Positions 32,495 to 43,490 are shown, numbered from the stretch's first letter. The stretch: DNA of 64,000 bases from Lithodes maja (GCA_037953745.1 JBAKBP010013160.1:1-64000); one strand, 5' to 3'. The notes: generated from the sequence alone by a model not told the origin. A program made the numbers and translations.

Positions 32495-32496
<2 letters not shown>

Positions 32497-32679
32497 CACG
32501 AATGACATTCAAGAGAAAATACTTTTACCAGCACCACGAGAACCAACCTGATTCTGGTGTGATTAAAAAACCCGCCGAGACTGATGGCTCCGTGAGAATT
32601 GACTGATTGCTGGGGGTTCTTCAGTTTGTTCTAGCTTGTACTATACCCTGTCCCAAATAGGTATACCAAAAATTGTGAA

Positions 32680-32772
32680 CCCCCTTAAAACAGTAGACTG
32701 AATGGGGCCGAATGGATACAAACCAAAGAGAGAGGAAGAGAGAGAAAAAAAAAGCGAGGTGGGCTCCCTTAA
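32680..32772. mobile_element. Family G MITE, right half only
   Basis: AGACTGAATGGGGCCGAATG, a GA-rich run, then GAGGTGGGCTCCCTTAA, matching the right arm at about 7690-7763. Confidence 0.7.
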
Positions 32773-33170
32773 TAGTGACGCCAATCAGACGTAGATATAA
32801 GGTATCGTAAATTGTTTCAGTCAAAGGGTTAACTTCTATTACGACCCAGTTGACATTTGCCTGGAGATAGTTAAGAGTCACACATAAATTGGCGTCATCT
32901 GACATTCATGGTTTAATCTTATGGGTGAGAACGGCCCATCATCTCCGAACTCTAATGTTGACACCTGATGCACTTCATGATTATACGCTGTGTCTTTTTA
33001 CGATTGTCCCTGCTATAGAGCATTTAGAATTTCACATGCAGAGAGAGAGAGAGAGAGAGAAGGAGAGATATATTGTCTACACAGACCCTGAGGTCCTTAC
33101 TAGGCAGTCCGGCCTTAAAAACATTTACTATATATTATATTGTATTTTGTTCATATCATCCCAGCCTCCT

Positions 33171-33216
<46 letters not shown>

Positions 33217-33785
33217 AAAAGGGATAACTAGTATCTCAAAAGCCTTGTGGCCCATTGCAGGAAGATACTCTTGGTGAAAAAATAGAGATTGTATTGTATA
33301 ATGTAATACTCCCAATGCGAAATGTTCAGAATACGTTACGCCCTTTTCTTAAACTATACTTCTGAAGAACTATGCAAAACTTCTGAGGGAAGTTTGTTCC
33401 AGGTAGAACAGATCATATATGTGAAAAGTTTTCCACATATACTGGTGACATATCTCTTCAGATCCAACTACCAACCCTGGTTGCGTATTTGATTTCTATT
33501 GAGGGTAAGCATTTGCTATAATTCACACTATCAAACCCCATTTAGTATTTTAAATACTTAGTTGTCCTCGAAGTCTACACATTTCAAATGAAAATTGACT
33601 GTGAGCTCTAAAACCAAAGAGAGAGAGAGAGAGAGAGAGAGACGTGGGAAACTGGTGAGAATGGTTAATGAGAACTTCAACACAAGCTGGAAAAAGGGAT
33701 GCAACACAAATCAGGACACGAGTGGAATAGAATATATGAGTCGGCGAAAACGGATTCAGATTACAAAACAGACATCACGGGGAAC
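32773..33785. repeat. Spacer with (GA)n tracts
   Basis: (GA)n at 33040-33060, 33173-33213 and 33618-33642. No splice-bordered coding segment or transposon recognised between them. Confidence 0.5.
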
Positions 33786-34004
33786 TTAAGCCAGGTATCA
33801 CACGAGAGCCTTTATAGTCAACATTTGATGATCAACATTTTTATGGCAACATTTCTGGAATATTTTGCTCTGGTATCGGAAACTAGACTGATGATAGATG
33901 AATTTAGGTAACATAAATATTACAAATGTTTACCTCATAAGCTGCCAGACCAGTGCTGAGGATAAATGTTGAGGGGAAAAAGCGCTCGTGTGATACCGGC
34001 ATTA
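33786..34004. mobile_element. Family C MITE copy 4
   Basis: TTAAGCCAGGTATCACACGAG to CGCTCGTGTGATACCGGCATTA. Complete, about 219 bp; TTAA at the left border and ATTA at the right. Confidence 0.85.
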
Positions 34005-34167
34005 GGTAAAAGTATCGAGGCCTATTTTCAGAGGTTTCACACGTATATATTAGCTTGTTTCTCTATGTGTGGTTCAGTTCTAGACTCACGGATGTCAAGA
34101 CCGCTTCTCATATTGCTGTTTCTGGTGCGGTGCCTGTTTATCTGTATAGTGTTAACTTCAGTTTTGT

Positions 34168-34494
34168 TTAAGGGGGTAGTACTCGCTGTTTATGGACCCC
34201 CTTCTCCCTCATGTTTAGCATATTAGTTTGGAGGCTTTAAGACGTTCGTTCCGTTAGTTTGGCGATTTTGAGACTTTTCGCCTCATTTCTTTGTCACTAT
34301 TAAGACCTTTCGTGCCATTTAGGTGTTGATTTTGTCCTGACGAGAGATAGCGAGCCTGTAATTTTAGAAGGAACCGGCCATCGGCATGCAAATTTTTCTA
34401 ACGAAAAATGTACAAAGTTTTCTTGAAAGGGGTCTAGGGGGTGATAAATAAATACATAATTATATAGACCAAAAACCAAGCACTGCCCCCTTAA
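34168..34494. mobile_element. Family A MITE copy
   Basis: TTAAGGGGGTAGTACTCGC to GCACTGCCCCCTTAA, with standard interior. Confidence 0.85.
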
Positions 34495-35078
34495 CAATTA
34501 TCTCTTTGTAAACTTTCTGGAGTAGCTCCTGTTTATCTCTATATTGTTTCTTCATTATCTCTACACAGTTATATCCCCCTTGCCACATGACTCGTTGCCG
34601 CCGTTTGGGGGCTTCCGGGCTTGTAGGTGGGGCGGCCAAGGTTCTTGGCCGCTCTCCCTATCACCTCCAACTAATTTTGTCATGTCCTTTTCTTTCTCCT
34701 CCTTTCTAGTTTTCGTTTTTCCCTCTTCCGCTTTCTCCTGGGGCTGCCATCCGAGGCCGGTCTCCCACCCTTGAACTTTTGTGGTCCCGTCCCTCCCTTC
34801 CCTTCCGGTTGACTTCCCTGTTTGCTTCCTTCCTTTCTCTTTACCTGCTTCGGAGGTTCTAGTTTCCTTCGGGCTTCGCCTTGGTGTCTCTGATCACTGC
34901 TGAGTTGGCAGAGTTCACCTGGCGACAGGTGCTGCCGGCGAGGGCTCGCAAGGCTCGTTGCTGGAGGATGGGCACTATAGGGATGCTTTGGGGGTTTCTG
35001 ACTCTCTTCTCTCTTCCCAGTGAGTGTGTCAGGTGACTACGCCGGCCCCGTTCTCCATGGGACAAAGCTGCAGGACAA

Positions 35079-37499
35079 ATGCCCGGGTTGTACAAGGTCC
35101 CTAGCTCAAAGCCGAGACCTGTCCCATCTCAATTGGCCGCATTCTGGGTTTCGTGGCCCTGCGGAGGTCTTTCTCCCTTTCGTTGCCAGGGGCACCTGGT
35201 AACCGCAGTATCTTCTTCCATGCTTTACCCCCTTTTCTCTTGTTATGGTGACGACTTATGCTTTTTTCCCTGTTCTTCCCTGTTTATGGCTTCTGCTTTA
35301 GTGGTTCCGGTGAGTGAGCCCCTTGTGGCATGCAGCCTGCCACTTGGGGGTCTGTTGTCTGGCTGTCAGTCCGGTTCACCGCGGGAGCACGGTGAGTCGG
35401 GGATGGTTTTGGGTGCTCTCGACCGGCCCGCTGAACTATCCCTCGGTCGTCGCTCGTCCCTCTCGTCCATTACCGTTCCGAATCCTTCTCCTACCCTTCC
35501 GTCTTCGTCACGTCTTTCTCCGCCCTCCACTACCCAGGATTTCATCTCCTCTCCTGTAGTTATTTCTGCGTCTTCCTCTTCTTCCTCTTCTCCCTCTAGT
35601 CTTGTCACCCTCGACCCTTTTCTGCCCTCCCTCCCTCGTTCTCTTTCCTCTTCTTCTCCAGTTTCGTCCTCTTCTCGTCCTCGCTCCTCGGTCCTCCCTA
35701 TGTCCTCTCTCTTTGCACCTCCTTCCTTTACTAAGTTTTTCTCCATCCCTGCTTCTGCGCCTCTAGCCGGTGATGACCTCCTCTTCCACCTGCGTCTCCT
35801 TCAACAGGTGGGAAAGGACGTCACCTTCCACTCCCGCCATGATGCCTCCCGTCTTGTTACCGTCCAAAACGAACTTCAGGCTACTGCTATGTCCTCTTTC
35901 GTCGATTGTTCTGGCACCCCCATCCCGGCTCAAAAAGATCAACGACTCAACTCCTGTACAGGGACTGTCCTGATCCCCGCTTCCATCCGTCTCGGGGGTC
36001 GTCCTTTCGCGGATTGCGCCGACCTCGTCAAGGACATCGTTGTCGCTCAAGACCACAAGGTGGTTAGTGTGGTGTGCTACACTATCCCTCCTCGCGACCT
36101 TCGCCGCCATCCCGCTAACATTGCCAAGATCTCTTTTGATGGACTTTCCCTTCCTGCCCATGTTATTGTCGGTGGTACTCGCCTCCCCGTGACTGCGTCT
36201 CTTCCCCGTCCACTCCAGTGTCGCAGCTGCTGGCGTTTCGGCCACCCGGCTAAGTTCTGCCGTACAGCCGCTGAGTGCCCACTCTGCCCGCGCTGTGCGC
36301 AGTCCGGACATGCCGTTGGCGGATGTCAGTCAACGTCCCAGTTCTGCCTTAATTGCCGCGGGTCTCATTCGGCCGACTCTAAGCTTTGCCCCGTTCATCT
36401 GTTCGAGTCTGAGGTTGCTGTCCTCAAAGCGAGACACGGCCTTACGCTCACCGCAGCCCGCCAAGAGGCTCGTCGCTTGGGCTTCACCCCTCAGTCGTTT
36501 TCCAAGACTCTGTCTCCTCCCTCCTCTTCTTTGCCTCCCTCTGCCACGCCCCCCCCTTTTTCTGGTTCCTCGGTTCCTTCCACCGCCTCCGCTCCCTCCG
36601 TCCCCCCGGTCGCACCAGTTTCGTCATCTGCCTCCCTTCCTTCTACCGGTGCTTCTCCTGGATTTTCTCCTTCCTCCTCTTCAGTCTCCTCCGTTCGTCC
36701 TTCCGTCTCTTCCTTTTCTGTCCCTTTGTCTAACACTTTCTCTGTTCTCAGTCCTTCTCCTACTTCTGCCCCTTCCTCTTGCTCTCTTCCTTGTTCTTCC
36801 TCTTCTAGTCTCCCTCCACGCTCTCACCGTTCCAAGCCTCCCCCCCGTTCTCCGTCATCTTCCTCTTCTAGTCGCCCCAAATCTCCTCCTCGCTCTAAAC
36901 TTCCCTTCTCCTCTACCAAACGGGCTCCTGTGCTCCGTTCTTCCTCGCCCGCTTCCTCTTTTAAACGTAAGGGTGGTCTCCGTGATGTGCGGTGCTCCAG
37001 TCCCTGCGAGAAGAAGAAGAAGTCGCCTCCTTCTCCTTCTGTTTCCCTTTCTCCTCTCTCCGTCCAGTCTCCTCCTCCTCCCGTCCCTGCATCCCTAGAT
37101 TTCTCCTACGAAACCCTACCTCAGATTGACGAATTTATCCGTTCTTCCCACCCACCACCTTCTACTGTTCACGCCGAAGTTCATCCTACCCCCTCTTCTC
37201 TCCCCCCTACCCCTCTCCCGCCTTCCCCTCTCCCGCCTTCCCCTGCCCCGTCCTCTTCCTCCACTCCCCCTTCTGGCCTTCCTCCGGGCCCTCCTCCTCT
37301 TCCTCCTCCTGACCCTCCCCCTCTTCCTTCTCCTGCCCTTACCCCCTCCTTCTCTTCCCACCCGCCGTCCGTCCTTCCTCCCTCTTCCGGCCCTCCTCCT
37401 TCCTCTCCTCTTTCTCTGTTAGACCTCCCTATGCCCCCCGGTTTCCAGTCTTCCCCTTCAACGTCTTCTCCAATTCCTGCTCTTATTTCCCATCGTTAG
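35079..37499 (+). CDS. ORF1 (Gag-like nucleic acid binding protein) of the I-like element
   Basis: 806 codons. The N-terminal third is Ser/Pro-rich. A folded region (about residues 225-375) ends in tandem Cys/His knuckles: CRSCWRFGHPAKFC, CPLCPRCAQSGHAVGGC and CLNCRGSHSADSKLC (about 370-440). A helical segment LTAARQEARRLG follows, then a long Ser/Pro-rich tail. This matches the RNA-chaperone ORF1 of I and Jockey elements. The first ATG at 35079 may not be the real start; in-frame ATGs at about 35220 and 35285 are alternatives. The composition is strongly C/T-biased on this strand, unlike flanking AT-rich DNA. Confidence 0.85.
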   Translation: MPGLYKVPSSKPRPVPSQLAAFWVSWPCGGLSPFRCQGHLVTAVSSSMLYPLFSCYGDDLCFFPCSSLFMASALVVPVSEPLVACSLPLGGLLSGCQSGSPREHGESGMVLGALDRPAELSLGRRSSLSSITVPNPSPTLPSSSRLSPPSTTQDFISSPVVISASSSSSSSPSSLVTLDPFLPSLPRSLSSSSPVSSSSRPRSSVLPMSSLFAPPSFTKFFSIPASAPLAGDDLLFHLRLLQQVGKDVTFHSRHDASRLVTVQNELQATAMSSFVDCSGTPIPAQKDQRLNSCTGTVLIPASIRLGGRPFADCADLVKDIVVAQDHKVVSVVCYTIPPRDLRRHPANIAKISFDGLSLPAHVIVGGTRLPVTASLPRPLQCRSCWRFGHPAKFCRTAAECPLCPRCAQSGHAVGGCQSTSQFCLNCRGSHSADSKLCPVHLFESEVAVLKARHGLTLTAARQEARRLGFTPQSFSKTLSPPSSSLPPSATPPPFSGSSVPSTASAPSVPPVAPVSSSASLPSTGASPGFSPSSSSVSSVRPSVSSFSVPLSNTFSVLSPSPTSAPSSCSLPCSSSSSLPPRSHRSKPPPRSPSSSSSSRPKSPPRSKLPFSSTKRAPVLRSSSPASSFKRKGGLRDVRCSSPCEKKKKSPPSPSVSLSPLSVQSPPPPVPASLDFSYETLPQIDEFIRSSHPPPSTVHAEVHPTPSSLPPTPLPPSPLPPSPAPSSSSTPPSGLPPGPPPLPPPDPPPLPSPALTPSFSSHPPSVLPPSSGPPPSSPLSLLDLPMPPGFQSSPSTSSPIPALISHR

Positions 37500-37936
37500 C
37501 CTCTCTTGGCTATATTTTCCACCCACGGTGTTACCTGTCTTTTGTAAATATGTTGTATATAGTGTTCGTCTTTTCTTCCCTCTTGTACGCGTTTTCTTTT
37601 TATTCTTTTTTGTCTTTAATTTTTTTTTTCGCCCATCCGACTTTTCTTTGTTGTGCATAAGTGTGTATTCTTCCCTTTCTTTTTTTGTTGGCTTTTGCCT
37701 CCTTTTACTTCTCCACGTTATCCTCATTCACCTTTTCTTAGTTGTACATAAGTGTGTGTGTTTTCCTTTATTGTTATTTGTGTATATTTCTTTCCTTCTA
37801 TGTGTGTCCTTCCTCTTTTTCTGTGCGTTCTTATTTTCGGTGGCTTTTGCCTCCTTTTATGGTTTTCTTTTGTCTGTTTTCGTTGTTTTTTCGTCCTGTA
37901 GTCTCCTCTTAGTTTCTTTTTTCTTTTTCTTTATTT

Positions 37937-40900
37937 ATGTCCATTTTGCAGTGGAATCTTCGTAGTCTTAATGCTCAAAGGATTGACTTAAGTTTTCTTC
38001 TTTCTCTTCACTCCCCTAAGGTCGTTTGTCTTCAGGAGACTCGTCTTTTCTCTTCTCCTGTTCCCTTTCCTCATTACTCTTTTTATAGTTCTCCCCACTC
38101 TCTCCATGATACTTGTCTTCTTATTCATCGTTCTGTCCCTTTTGAAGAGCTGTCCTTTTCTACTCATTTCCCTTGCACCTTTGCTAGAGTCTATCTTGAC
38201 CGCTGGTTGACAGTGGTTTCTGTATATTTGTCGCCTTCTCTTCCCATCGATTTTTCCGAATTCTCCGGGATTTTATCTAAGTTGCCCACTCCATTCTTAG
38301 TCCTTGGTGATTTTAATGGTCGGCACACCTTGTGGGGTGACAATGTTATTTCGCCCCGGGGTCGTCGGCTTGAACCTTTTCTCTCGGCCCGTAATCTTTT
38401 TATCCTTAATTCTGGTACTCCTACTCATTTTGATGCTCGGACTCGTACGTTTTCCTGTATCGATCTTTCCCTGTGTTCCCCTTCAGTTTCCCTTGATTTT
38501 CATTGGTCAGTTCTCGAGAATTCTCACAATTCCGACCATTTTCCCATTCTCCTTTCTCTGACTACCTACTCTCCTACTCCTAACTCCCCTCGTTGGTGCT
38601 TCCAGCGGGCGGACTGGTCTTCTTTCGCTTCCCTTACTGTTCCTTCTTTGCTTCCTCCTCCTTTCTCGTCGGTCCGTGTCATGCTCTCGTTTTTTCTGGA
38701 TCTGGTTTTCGGTGCTGCTTTGCCATCCATTCCCCGGACGTCTCGCCCTTTCTCGTCTAAATGCGTCCCTTGGTGGTCTCCTGAGTGTTCCAGGGCCCTC
38801 CGGGTTAAACGGGCGGCTTGGAAAAGTTTTCGCCGTAAGCGTCTCACCCCTGCTTCTCAGGAGTCATTTTTTCTCTTTCGCCGTGCGTCTGCTCTTTTCC
38901 GTCGTACTACCAAAGCCGCTAAACGCCGGAGTTGGGAGTCCTATGTTTCTTCTATTACATCTCGCACTCCTGTCGCTTCGGTTTGGAAACGTATTCGTAA
39001 GATCTCTGGTAAACATCTTCCCTTCCGTGCTCCAGTCCTCCGCATTGATGGTGTTTCTGTGGCAGACTCCGAAACAATTGCTGATCGATTGGGCTCGTAC
39101 TTTAGCTCCGTTAGCAGTGGTTCTCACCTCTCTGCTGAGTTTCACTCGCTTAAAGTCGTTGCGGAAAGTACTCCAATTACTTTTAGTCTTTCCTCTGACG
39201 AATCCTATAATGCTCCTTTTTCCTCAACCGAGTTACGCACCGCTCTCCGTGCCTGTAAGAACACTTCTGAGGGTCCTGATGGTATCCATTATCTCATGCT
39301 CAAACATCTTTCTTCGCAAGCTCTGGTCTTCTTGTTAGCTCTCTATAACAAGATTTGGTCTTCTGGTGTTTTCCCTCCCTCTTGGAGTACTGCCCTGACC
39401 ATACCTTTTCTTAAACCTGGCAAGTCTGGGTTCTCCCCACAGGACTATCGCCCTATTGTCCTTACCAGTTGCCTGTGTAAACTCTTTGAACGTATGATTA
39501 ACGCTCGTCTCATGTGGATTCTTGAGTCGCGCCATTTGTTGTCTTCTTCCCAGTTCGGGTTCAGACGTGCTCGTAGTACGCTTGACCCCCTCCTTCGCTT
39601 GGATTCTTATATCAGGACGGCTTTTGCTCGTCGTCAAACTGTCATTGCTGTTTTTTTCGATCTCGAAAAGGCCTATGATTCTACCTGGAAGTACCACATT
39701 TTGCGTCAGCTCCGTTCTTGTGGCATTTACGGTAATCTAGGAGTCTTTATTCAGAATTTTCTTTCTTCTCGGTCCTTTCGTGTCAGAGTCGCTTCCCACT
39801 TGTCTCGTCTTTACCCTCAGTTGGAAGGTGTCCCTCAGGGTTGTGTCCTGAGTACCGTCCTTTTTCTCATTGCTATCAACGGTATCGTGTCTTCTCTTCC
39901 TGTCGGGGTTCGGTCTTCCTTGTATGTCGACGACTTTGCGATTTACGCAGCCGACTCAGATATTGCTGCTTTACGTCTTTTTATCCAATCCGCTATTCTG
40001 GCTGTTTCTTCATGGGCAACCCGCCACGGGTTCCGTTTTTCCACCTCCAAATCCTGCGCGATGTCCTTTACTCGTTGCCATTCTATTCCTCATCCTCCTC
40101 TTCCTCTTTATGGTACTGCCCTCCCTTATCGTTCCTCTACTACTTTTTTGGGTCTTACTTTTGATTCTCGTCTTAATTGGTCCGCTCATGTTTCTTCTCT
40201 CAAGGTTGCTGCCTTACTCCGCCTCCGCCTTCTTCAGTCCTTGTCCCACCTCACTTGGGGTGCTGATCGAGCGCTTCTTCTTCGGCTTAATACGGTTCTT
40301 GTCCTCTCTAAGTTGGATTATGGCTGTCAAGTTTACTCTTCAGCCTCTGATTCTGTTCTCCATGCTCTTGATTCTGTTCATCACTCTGGTCTTCGTCTTG
40401 CCCTTGGTGCTTTTCGTTCCTCTCCTGTTGAAAGCCTCTATGCTGAGTCTGGTTTCCCTTCTCTTTATCGCCGTCGGGCTCTCCTGTCCCTTCGTTCTTA
40501 CGCTCGCCTTCAACAATTCCCATCTTCACATCTTTCCCTTCCCCCTTCGGTCGTTGCTACTTTTTCGTCTCACCCCCGTCTTGGTTCTCCGTTTTCTGTC
40601 CGCATGCTCTCGCTGCTCGCATCGTGCTCTTTCCCTGTTTCTAACGTCCTCCCTTTCCGCTTTTGCTCTTTTCCCCCCTGGCTTTTCCCTCGTCCTTCGG
40701 TTTGCCCTTCCATCCTTCCTTGTTCCAAGTCCTCTACTTCTCCCCTCGTTCTTCGGTCTCGTTTCTTAGATCACCTCTCTCTTCACGCTGCAACCACTCC
40801 TGTGTTTACTGATGGCTCCAAGACGTCGGTAGGCGTGGGGTTTGCCGTCCTTTTTCCCACTTGCTCGTATCAATATTCTTTACCTCCCGTTGCCAGTATA

Positions 40901-41629
40901 TTAACTGCTGAACTTTATGCTATTTTTATTGCCCTCCGTTTTATGTGTTCCTTCCCCTCCTCGTCCTTTACTTTGTTCTCTGATTCTCTCAGTGCTCTAC
41001 TTCTCTTACAGTCCTCCCCTGCTCTACACCCTTTAGTTCTTTCCATTCAGGAATGGCTTTTCCGCCTTTCCGTCCGCAAAAAGCTTGTTCGTTTTTGCTG
41101 GGTTCCCAGTCACGTTGGCGTTTGCGGTAATGAGCGGGTTGATTGCCTTGCTCGTTCTGCTGCCGTGCGGGGTACCCGCTCCTCACTTGCTGTCCCGGCC
41201 TCTGATTTCTTCCCTGCCTTGTCCAGGTTTCTTTGGTCGAGGTGGCAGACTCAGTGGTCCGCTCTCTCCGTTAATAAACTTCGTTCTGTCAAACCGTCCG
41301 TTTCTGAGTGGTCTGATCCCTCCCACCGTAATCGCCGATGGGAGACGGCTTTGGCCCGTCTCCGCATTGGCCACACCAGACTTACCCATTCGTTTTTAAT
41401 GTCCCGTTCTCCTCCGACTCTTTGCTCGCGCTGTACCGTTCAGCTTTCTGTCTCCCATCTTTTCCTCGATTGCCCCTTATTTTCCGTTGCCCGCACGCGT
41501 TTCTTCCCTTTTCTGGCTTTCCTCCGCCGGCCGCCATGTCTTGCAGATTTTCTTTCTGAATCTCCCTCGTTTTCTATCTCCCGTATTATGTCCTTCCTTC
41601 ATCATGTTCGAGTTCTCGATGATATTTAG
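37937..41629 (+). CDS. ORF2 (endonuclease-RT-RNase H) of the I-like element
   Basis: 1230 codons from ATG 37937 (MSILQWNLRSLN). AP endonuclease: QWNLRS, CLQETRL, VLGDFNGRH, SDHFPILL (residues 1-215). RT (about 415-720): SEGPDGIHYLMLKHL, QDYRPIVLTS, SQFGFRRARST, FFDLEKAYDSTW, GVPQGCVLS, catalytic SLYVDDFAIY near 663. RNase H (about 955-1080): TDGSK, TAELYAIFIAL, SDSLSAL, GNERVDCLAR. C-terminal CSRCTVQLSVSHLFLDC zinc-finger-like motif. All catalytic residues present and no stop, so it appears competent. RNase H supports I-group assignment over CR1 or RTE. Confidence 0.9.
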   Translation: MSILQWNLRSLNAQRIDLSFLLSLHSPKVVCLQETRLFSSPVPFPHYSFYSSPHSLHDTCLLIHRSVPFEELSFSTHFPCTFARVYLDRWLTVVSVYLSPSLPIDFSEFSGILSKLPTPFLVLGDFNGRHTLWGDNVISPRGRRLEPFLSARNLFILNSGTPTHFDARTRTFSCIDLSLCSPSVSLDFHWSVLENSHNSDHFPILLSLTTYSPTPNSPRWCFQRADWSSFASLTVPSLLPPPFSSVRVMLSFFLDLVFGAALPSIPRTSRPFSSKCVPWWSPECSRALRVKRAAWKSFRRKRLTPASQESFFLFRRASALFRRTTKAAKRRSWESYVSSITSRTPVASVWKRIRKISGKHLPFRAPVLRIDGVSVADSETIADRLGSYFSSVSSGSHLSAEFHSLKVVAESTPITFSLSSDESYNAPFSSTELRTALRACKNTSEGPDGIHYLMLKHLSSQALVFLLALYNKIWSSGVFPPSWSTALTIPFLKPGKSGFSPQDYRPIVLTSCLCKLFERMINARLMWILESRHLLSSSQFGFRRARSTLDPLLRLDSYIRTAFARRQTVIAVFFDLEKAYDSTWKYHILRQLRSCGIYGNLGVFIQNFLSSRSFRVRVASHLSRLYPQLEGVPQGCVLSTVLFLIAINGIVSSLPVGVRSSLYVDDFAIYAADSDIAALRLFIQSAILAVSSWATRHGFRFSTSKSCAMSFTRCHSIPHPPLPLYGTALPYRSSTTFLGLTFDSRLNWSAHVSSLKVAALLRLRLLQSLSHLTWGADRALLLRLNTVLVLSKLDYGCQVYSSASDSVLHALDSVHHSGLRLALGAFRSSPVESLYAESGFPSLYRRRALLSLRSYARLQQFPSSHLSLPPSVVATFSSHPRLGSPFSVRMLSLLASCSFPVSNVLPFRFCSFPPWLFPRPSVCPSILPCSKSSTSPLVLRSRFLDHLSLHAATTPVFTDGSKTSVGVGFAVLFPTCSYQYSLPPVASILTAELYAIFIALRFMCSFPSSSFTLFSDSLSALLLLQSSPALHPLVLSIQEWLFRLSVRKKLVRFCWVPSHVGVCGNERVDCLARSAAVRGTRSSLAVPASDFFPALSRFLWSRWQTQWSALSVNKLRSVKPSVSEWSDPSHRNRRWETALARLRIGHTRLTHSFLMSRSPPTLCSRCTVQLSVSHLFLDCPLFSVARTRFFPFLAFLRRPPCLADFLSESPSFSISRIMSFLHHVRVLDDI

Positions 41630-41777
41630 TTAACTTCCTTCCCGTCTTTACCTATTTCGTGCCATATGGCCTTTGTCGCCTGGTGCGTTGACTTCATTAA
41701 TGTAATGTAATGTACACAGTTATATTTTATGTGAATTTTACATTTACAGTACTTAACTGTTCGTGTTAACATCAAAG

Positions 41778-41991
41778 CTATAGTCTATTCGCTGTACGTA
41801 GGCGAACAATCATGAACTCTATCCTCTGTAACTCAAAAAGGGCTTGAGCAAATTGGCTGTACATTTCCACATCTATTCCTTGACTGACTCTTCCCAAATG
41901 GTAGACATATTAGCTCGATTACTCCAGTCGTTTATGAGTTACAGAGATTAGAGTTTATGATTTATCGCCTACTTACAGTGAATAAACTATA
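41778..41991. mobile_element. Family E MITE, unexpanded copy
   Basis: CTATAGTCTATTCGCTGTAC to TTACAGTGAATAAACTATA, 214 bp. This is the reference structure for the array-bearing copy at 6008. Confidence 0.85.
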
Positions 41992-42059
41992 ATTACTATG
42001 GTGGCAATAACTACTCTTCCTTTCAATATAATATACATAACACGATATTGCTAATGTTA

Positions 42060-42224
42060 GCTTGATATTCATCATAATACTACTCGTGGTATTATTAATA
42101 TTTGTATTATTATTATTTTTATTAGTATTATTATTATCATCATTATTATTAGTATTATTATTTTCATTATTATTAATATTATTATTTGTTTTTATTATAA
42201 TTAATACTATTATTAGTAGTAGTA

Positions 42225-42271
<47 letters not shown>

Positions 42272-42303
42272 GTGTGTTTTATTATTATCATTATTCTTAT
42301 TAT
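42060..42303. repeat. (TTA)n-rich tract
   Basis: Imperfect then perfect TTA/TTAT repeats; the last part supplies a T-rich stretch immediately before the AG at 42305-42306. Confidence 0.9.
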
Positions 42304-42306
42304 CAG

Positions 42307-42382
42307 GTAGTGTTGTGTGTTGAGGATGTCGAGTGGAGCCAATTACACCTCGGAGCCTTGCATCAGGGTGGGAGCTGTTACG
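42307..42382 (+). CDS. Possible exon, splice-bordered, unassigned
   Basis: Preceded by T-rich CTTATTATCAG and followed by a consensus donor GTAAGT. 76 bp. Only one frame is open from acceptor to donor (VVLCVEDVEWSQLHLGALHQ...). Another frame contains CIRVGAVT, which resembles the start of an IR ligand-binding domain, but has a stop at 42308. Neither frame has a phase that fits the 48837 exon directly, so a missing exon, an indel or a chance splice match must be considered. It lies on the same strand as the IR exons. Confidence 0.35.
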
Positions 42383-42403
42383 GTAAGTCTAAAAGTCCTA
42401 TAC

Positions 42404-42622
42404 TCAATTGACCATTTGCGAGTTTCGTTCTATAAGGAAGTTGAAGCTGTAGACATCGATATTTAACAAAATTACCAGCTAAAATTTGGTCAAAGTACGT
42501 AAATCCAAATTCAACATAATCTTTTTCCATCAAAAACCTACATTATCATTGTATTTCTATTTGATATCAATGTTTATGGCTTCAACTTCCTTATAGCCTA
42601 AAACTCGCAAGTGGTCAATTGT
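42404..42622. mobile_element. Family D MITE copy
   Basis: About 60-bp imperfect inverted ends: TCAATTGACCATTTGCGAGT on the left; AAACTCGCAAGTGGTCAATTG on the right read as its complement. Starts 21 bp after the donor of the possible exon. Confidence 0.85.
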
Positions 42623-42642
42623 CAAAAGTACTGCGGCCACAC

Positions 42643-42790
42643 TTAACCCCTTCTGTACCGGTGATGTACTTTTCTTTACATTCTGGCAACTACAAGAATA
42701 TTTTGTTCAGCTTAGGAGGGCCGTCTACCCATTCCAAGGCATATCAATTAATCCTTTTAGCTACCCTATATCCTTCCTTCAAAGGGTTAA
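42643..42790. mobile_element. Family B MITE, internally deleted
   Basis: TTAACCCCTTCTGTACCGGT to CAAAGGGTTAA, 148 bp. Confidence 0.75.
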
Positions 42791-42824
42791 TGATAAAAAG
42801 GTATATCAAATAATCAAAGGCAAA

Positions 42825-43490
42825 TCACTATCAATATACCCACCTTTGTTTGTATTTACCTTTATTTCACTATCAATATAACCACCTTTGTTTGTATTTA
42901 CCTTTATTTCACTATCAATATACCCACCTTTGTTTGTATTTACCTTTATTTCACTATCAATATACCCACCTTTGTATTTACCTTTATTACAAGTATCAAT
43001 ATACCCACCTTTGTATTTACCTTTATTTCACTATCAATATACCCACCTTTGTTTGTATTTACCTTTATTTCACTATCAATATACCCACCTTTGTTTGTAT
43101 TTACCTTTATTTCACTATCAATATACCCACCTTTGTTTGTATTTACCTTTATTTCACTATCAATATACCCACCTTTGTTTGTATTTACCTTTATTTCACT
43201 ATCAATATACCCACCTTTGTTTGTATTTACCTTTATTTCACTATCAATATACCCACCTTTGTTTGTATTTACCTTTATTTCACTATCAATATACCCACCT
43301 TTGTTTGTATTTACCTTTATTTCACTATCAATATACCCACCTTTGTTTGTATTTACCTTTATTTCACTATCAATATACCCACCTTTGTTTGTATTTACCT
43401 TTATTTCACTATCAATATAACCCACCTTTGTTTGTATTTACCTTTATTTCACTATCAATATACCCACCTTTGTATTTACCTTTATTACAA
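42825..43490. repeat. Tandem array, 42-bp unit, about 15 copies
   Basis: Unit CTATCAATATACCCACCTTT plus GTTTGTATTTACCTTTATTTCA. Some copies lack GTTT or have ACAAG for TTTCA. 42 is a multiple of three, so frames stay open on both strands without being genes. Interior units are almost identical. Confidence 0.95.

Larger units (their letters stand above)
34575..41712 (+). mobile_element. I-like non-LTR retrotransposon, apparently intact
   Basis: 7138 bp flanked by a 13-bp duplication TACACAGTTATAT (34562-34574, 41713-41725). About 0.5 kb of 5' leader, ORF1 with zinc knuckles, 437-bp pyrimidine-rich spacer, ORF2 with endonuclease, RT and RNase H, then a short 3' region ending in (TAATG)n. RNase H plus this order fits the I group (I/Nimb-like). 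Both frames are open and no 5' truncation is evident, so it may be recently active. Confidence 0.9.

Noticed and set aside
39870..40769. Leu/Phe-rich membrane-protein-like frames overlapping the I-like ORF2
   Set aside because: Out-of-frame reading of a C/T-rich RT gene whose catalytic motifs are intact in the other frame.
42307..42382. CIRVGAVT as a confirmed first IR exon
   Set aside because: That frame has a stop just after the acceptor and its phase does not match the next exon, so it is kept only as a low-confidence possible exon.
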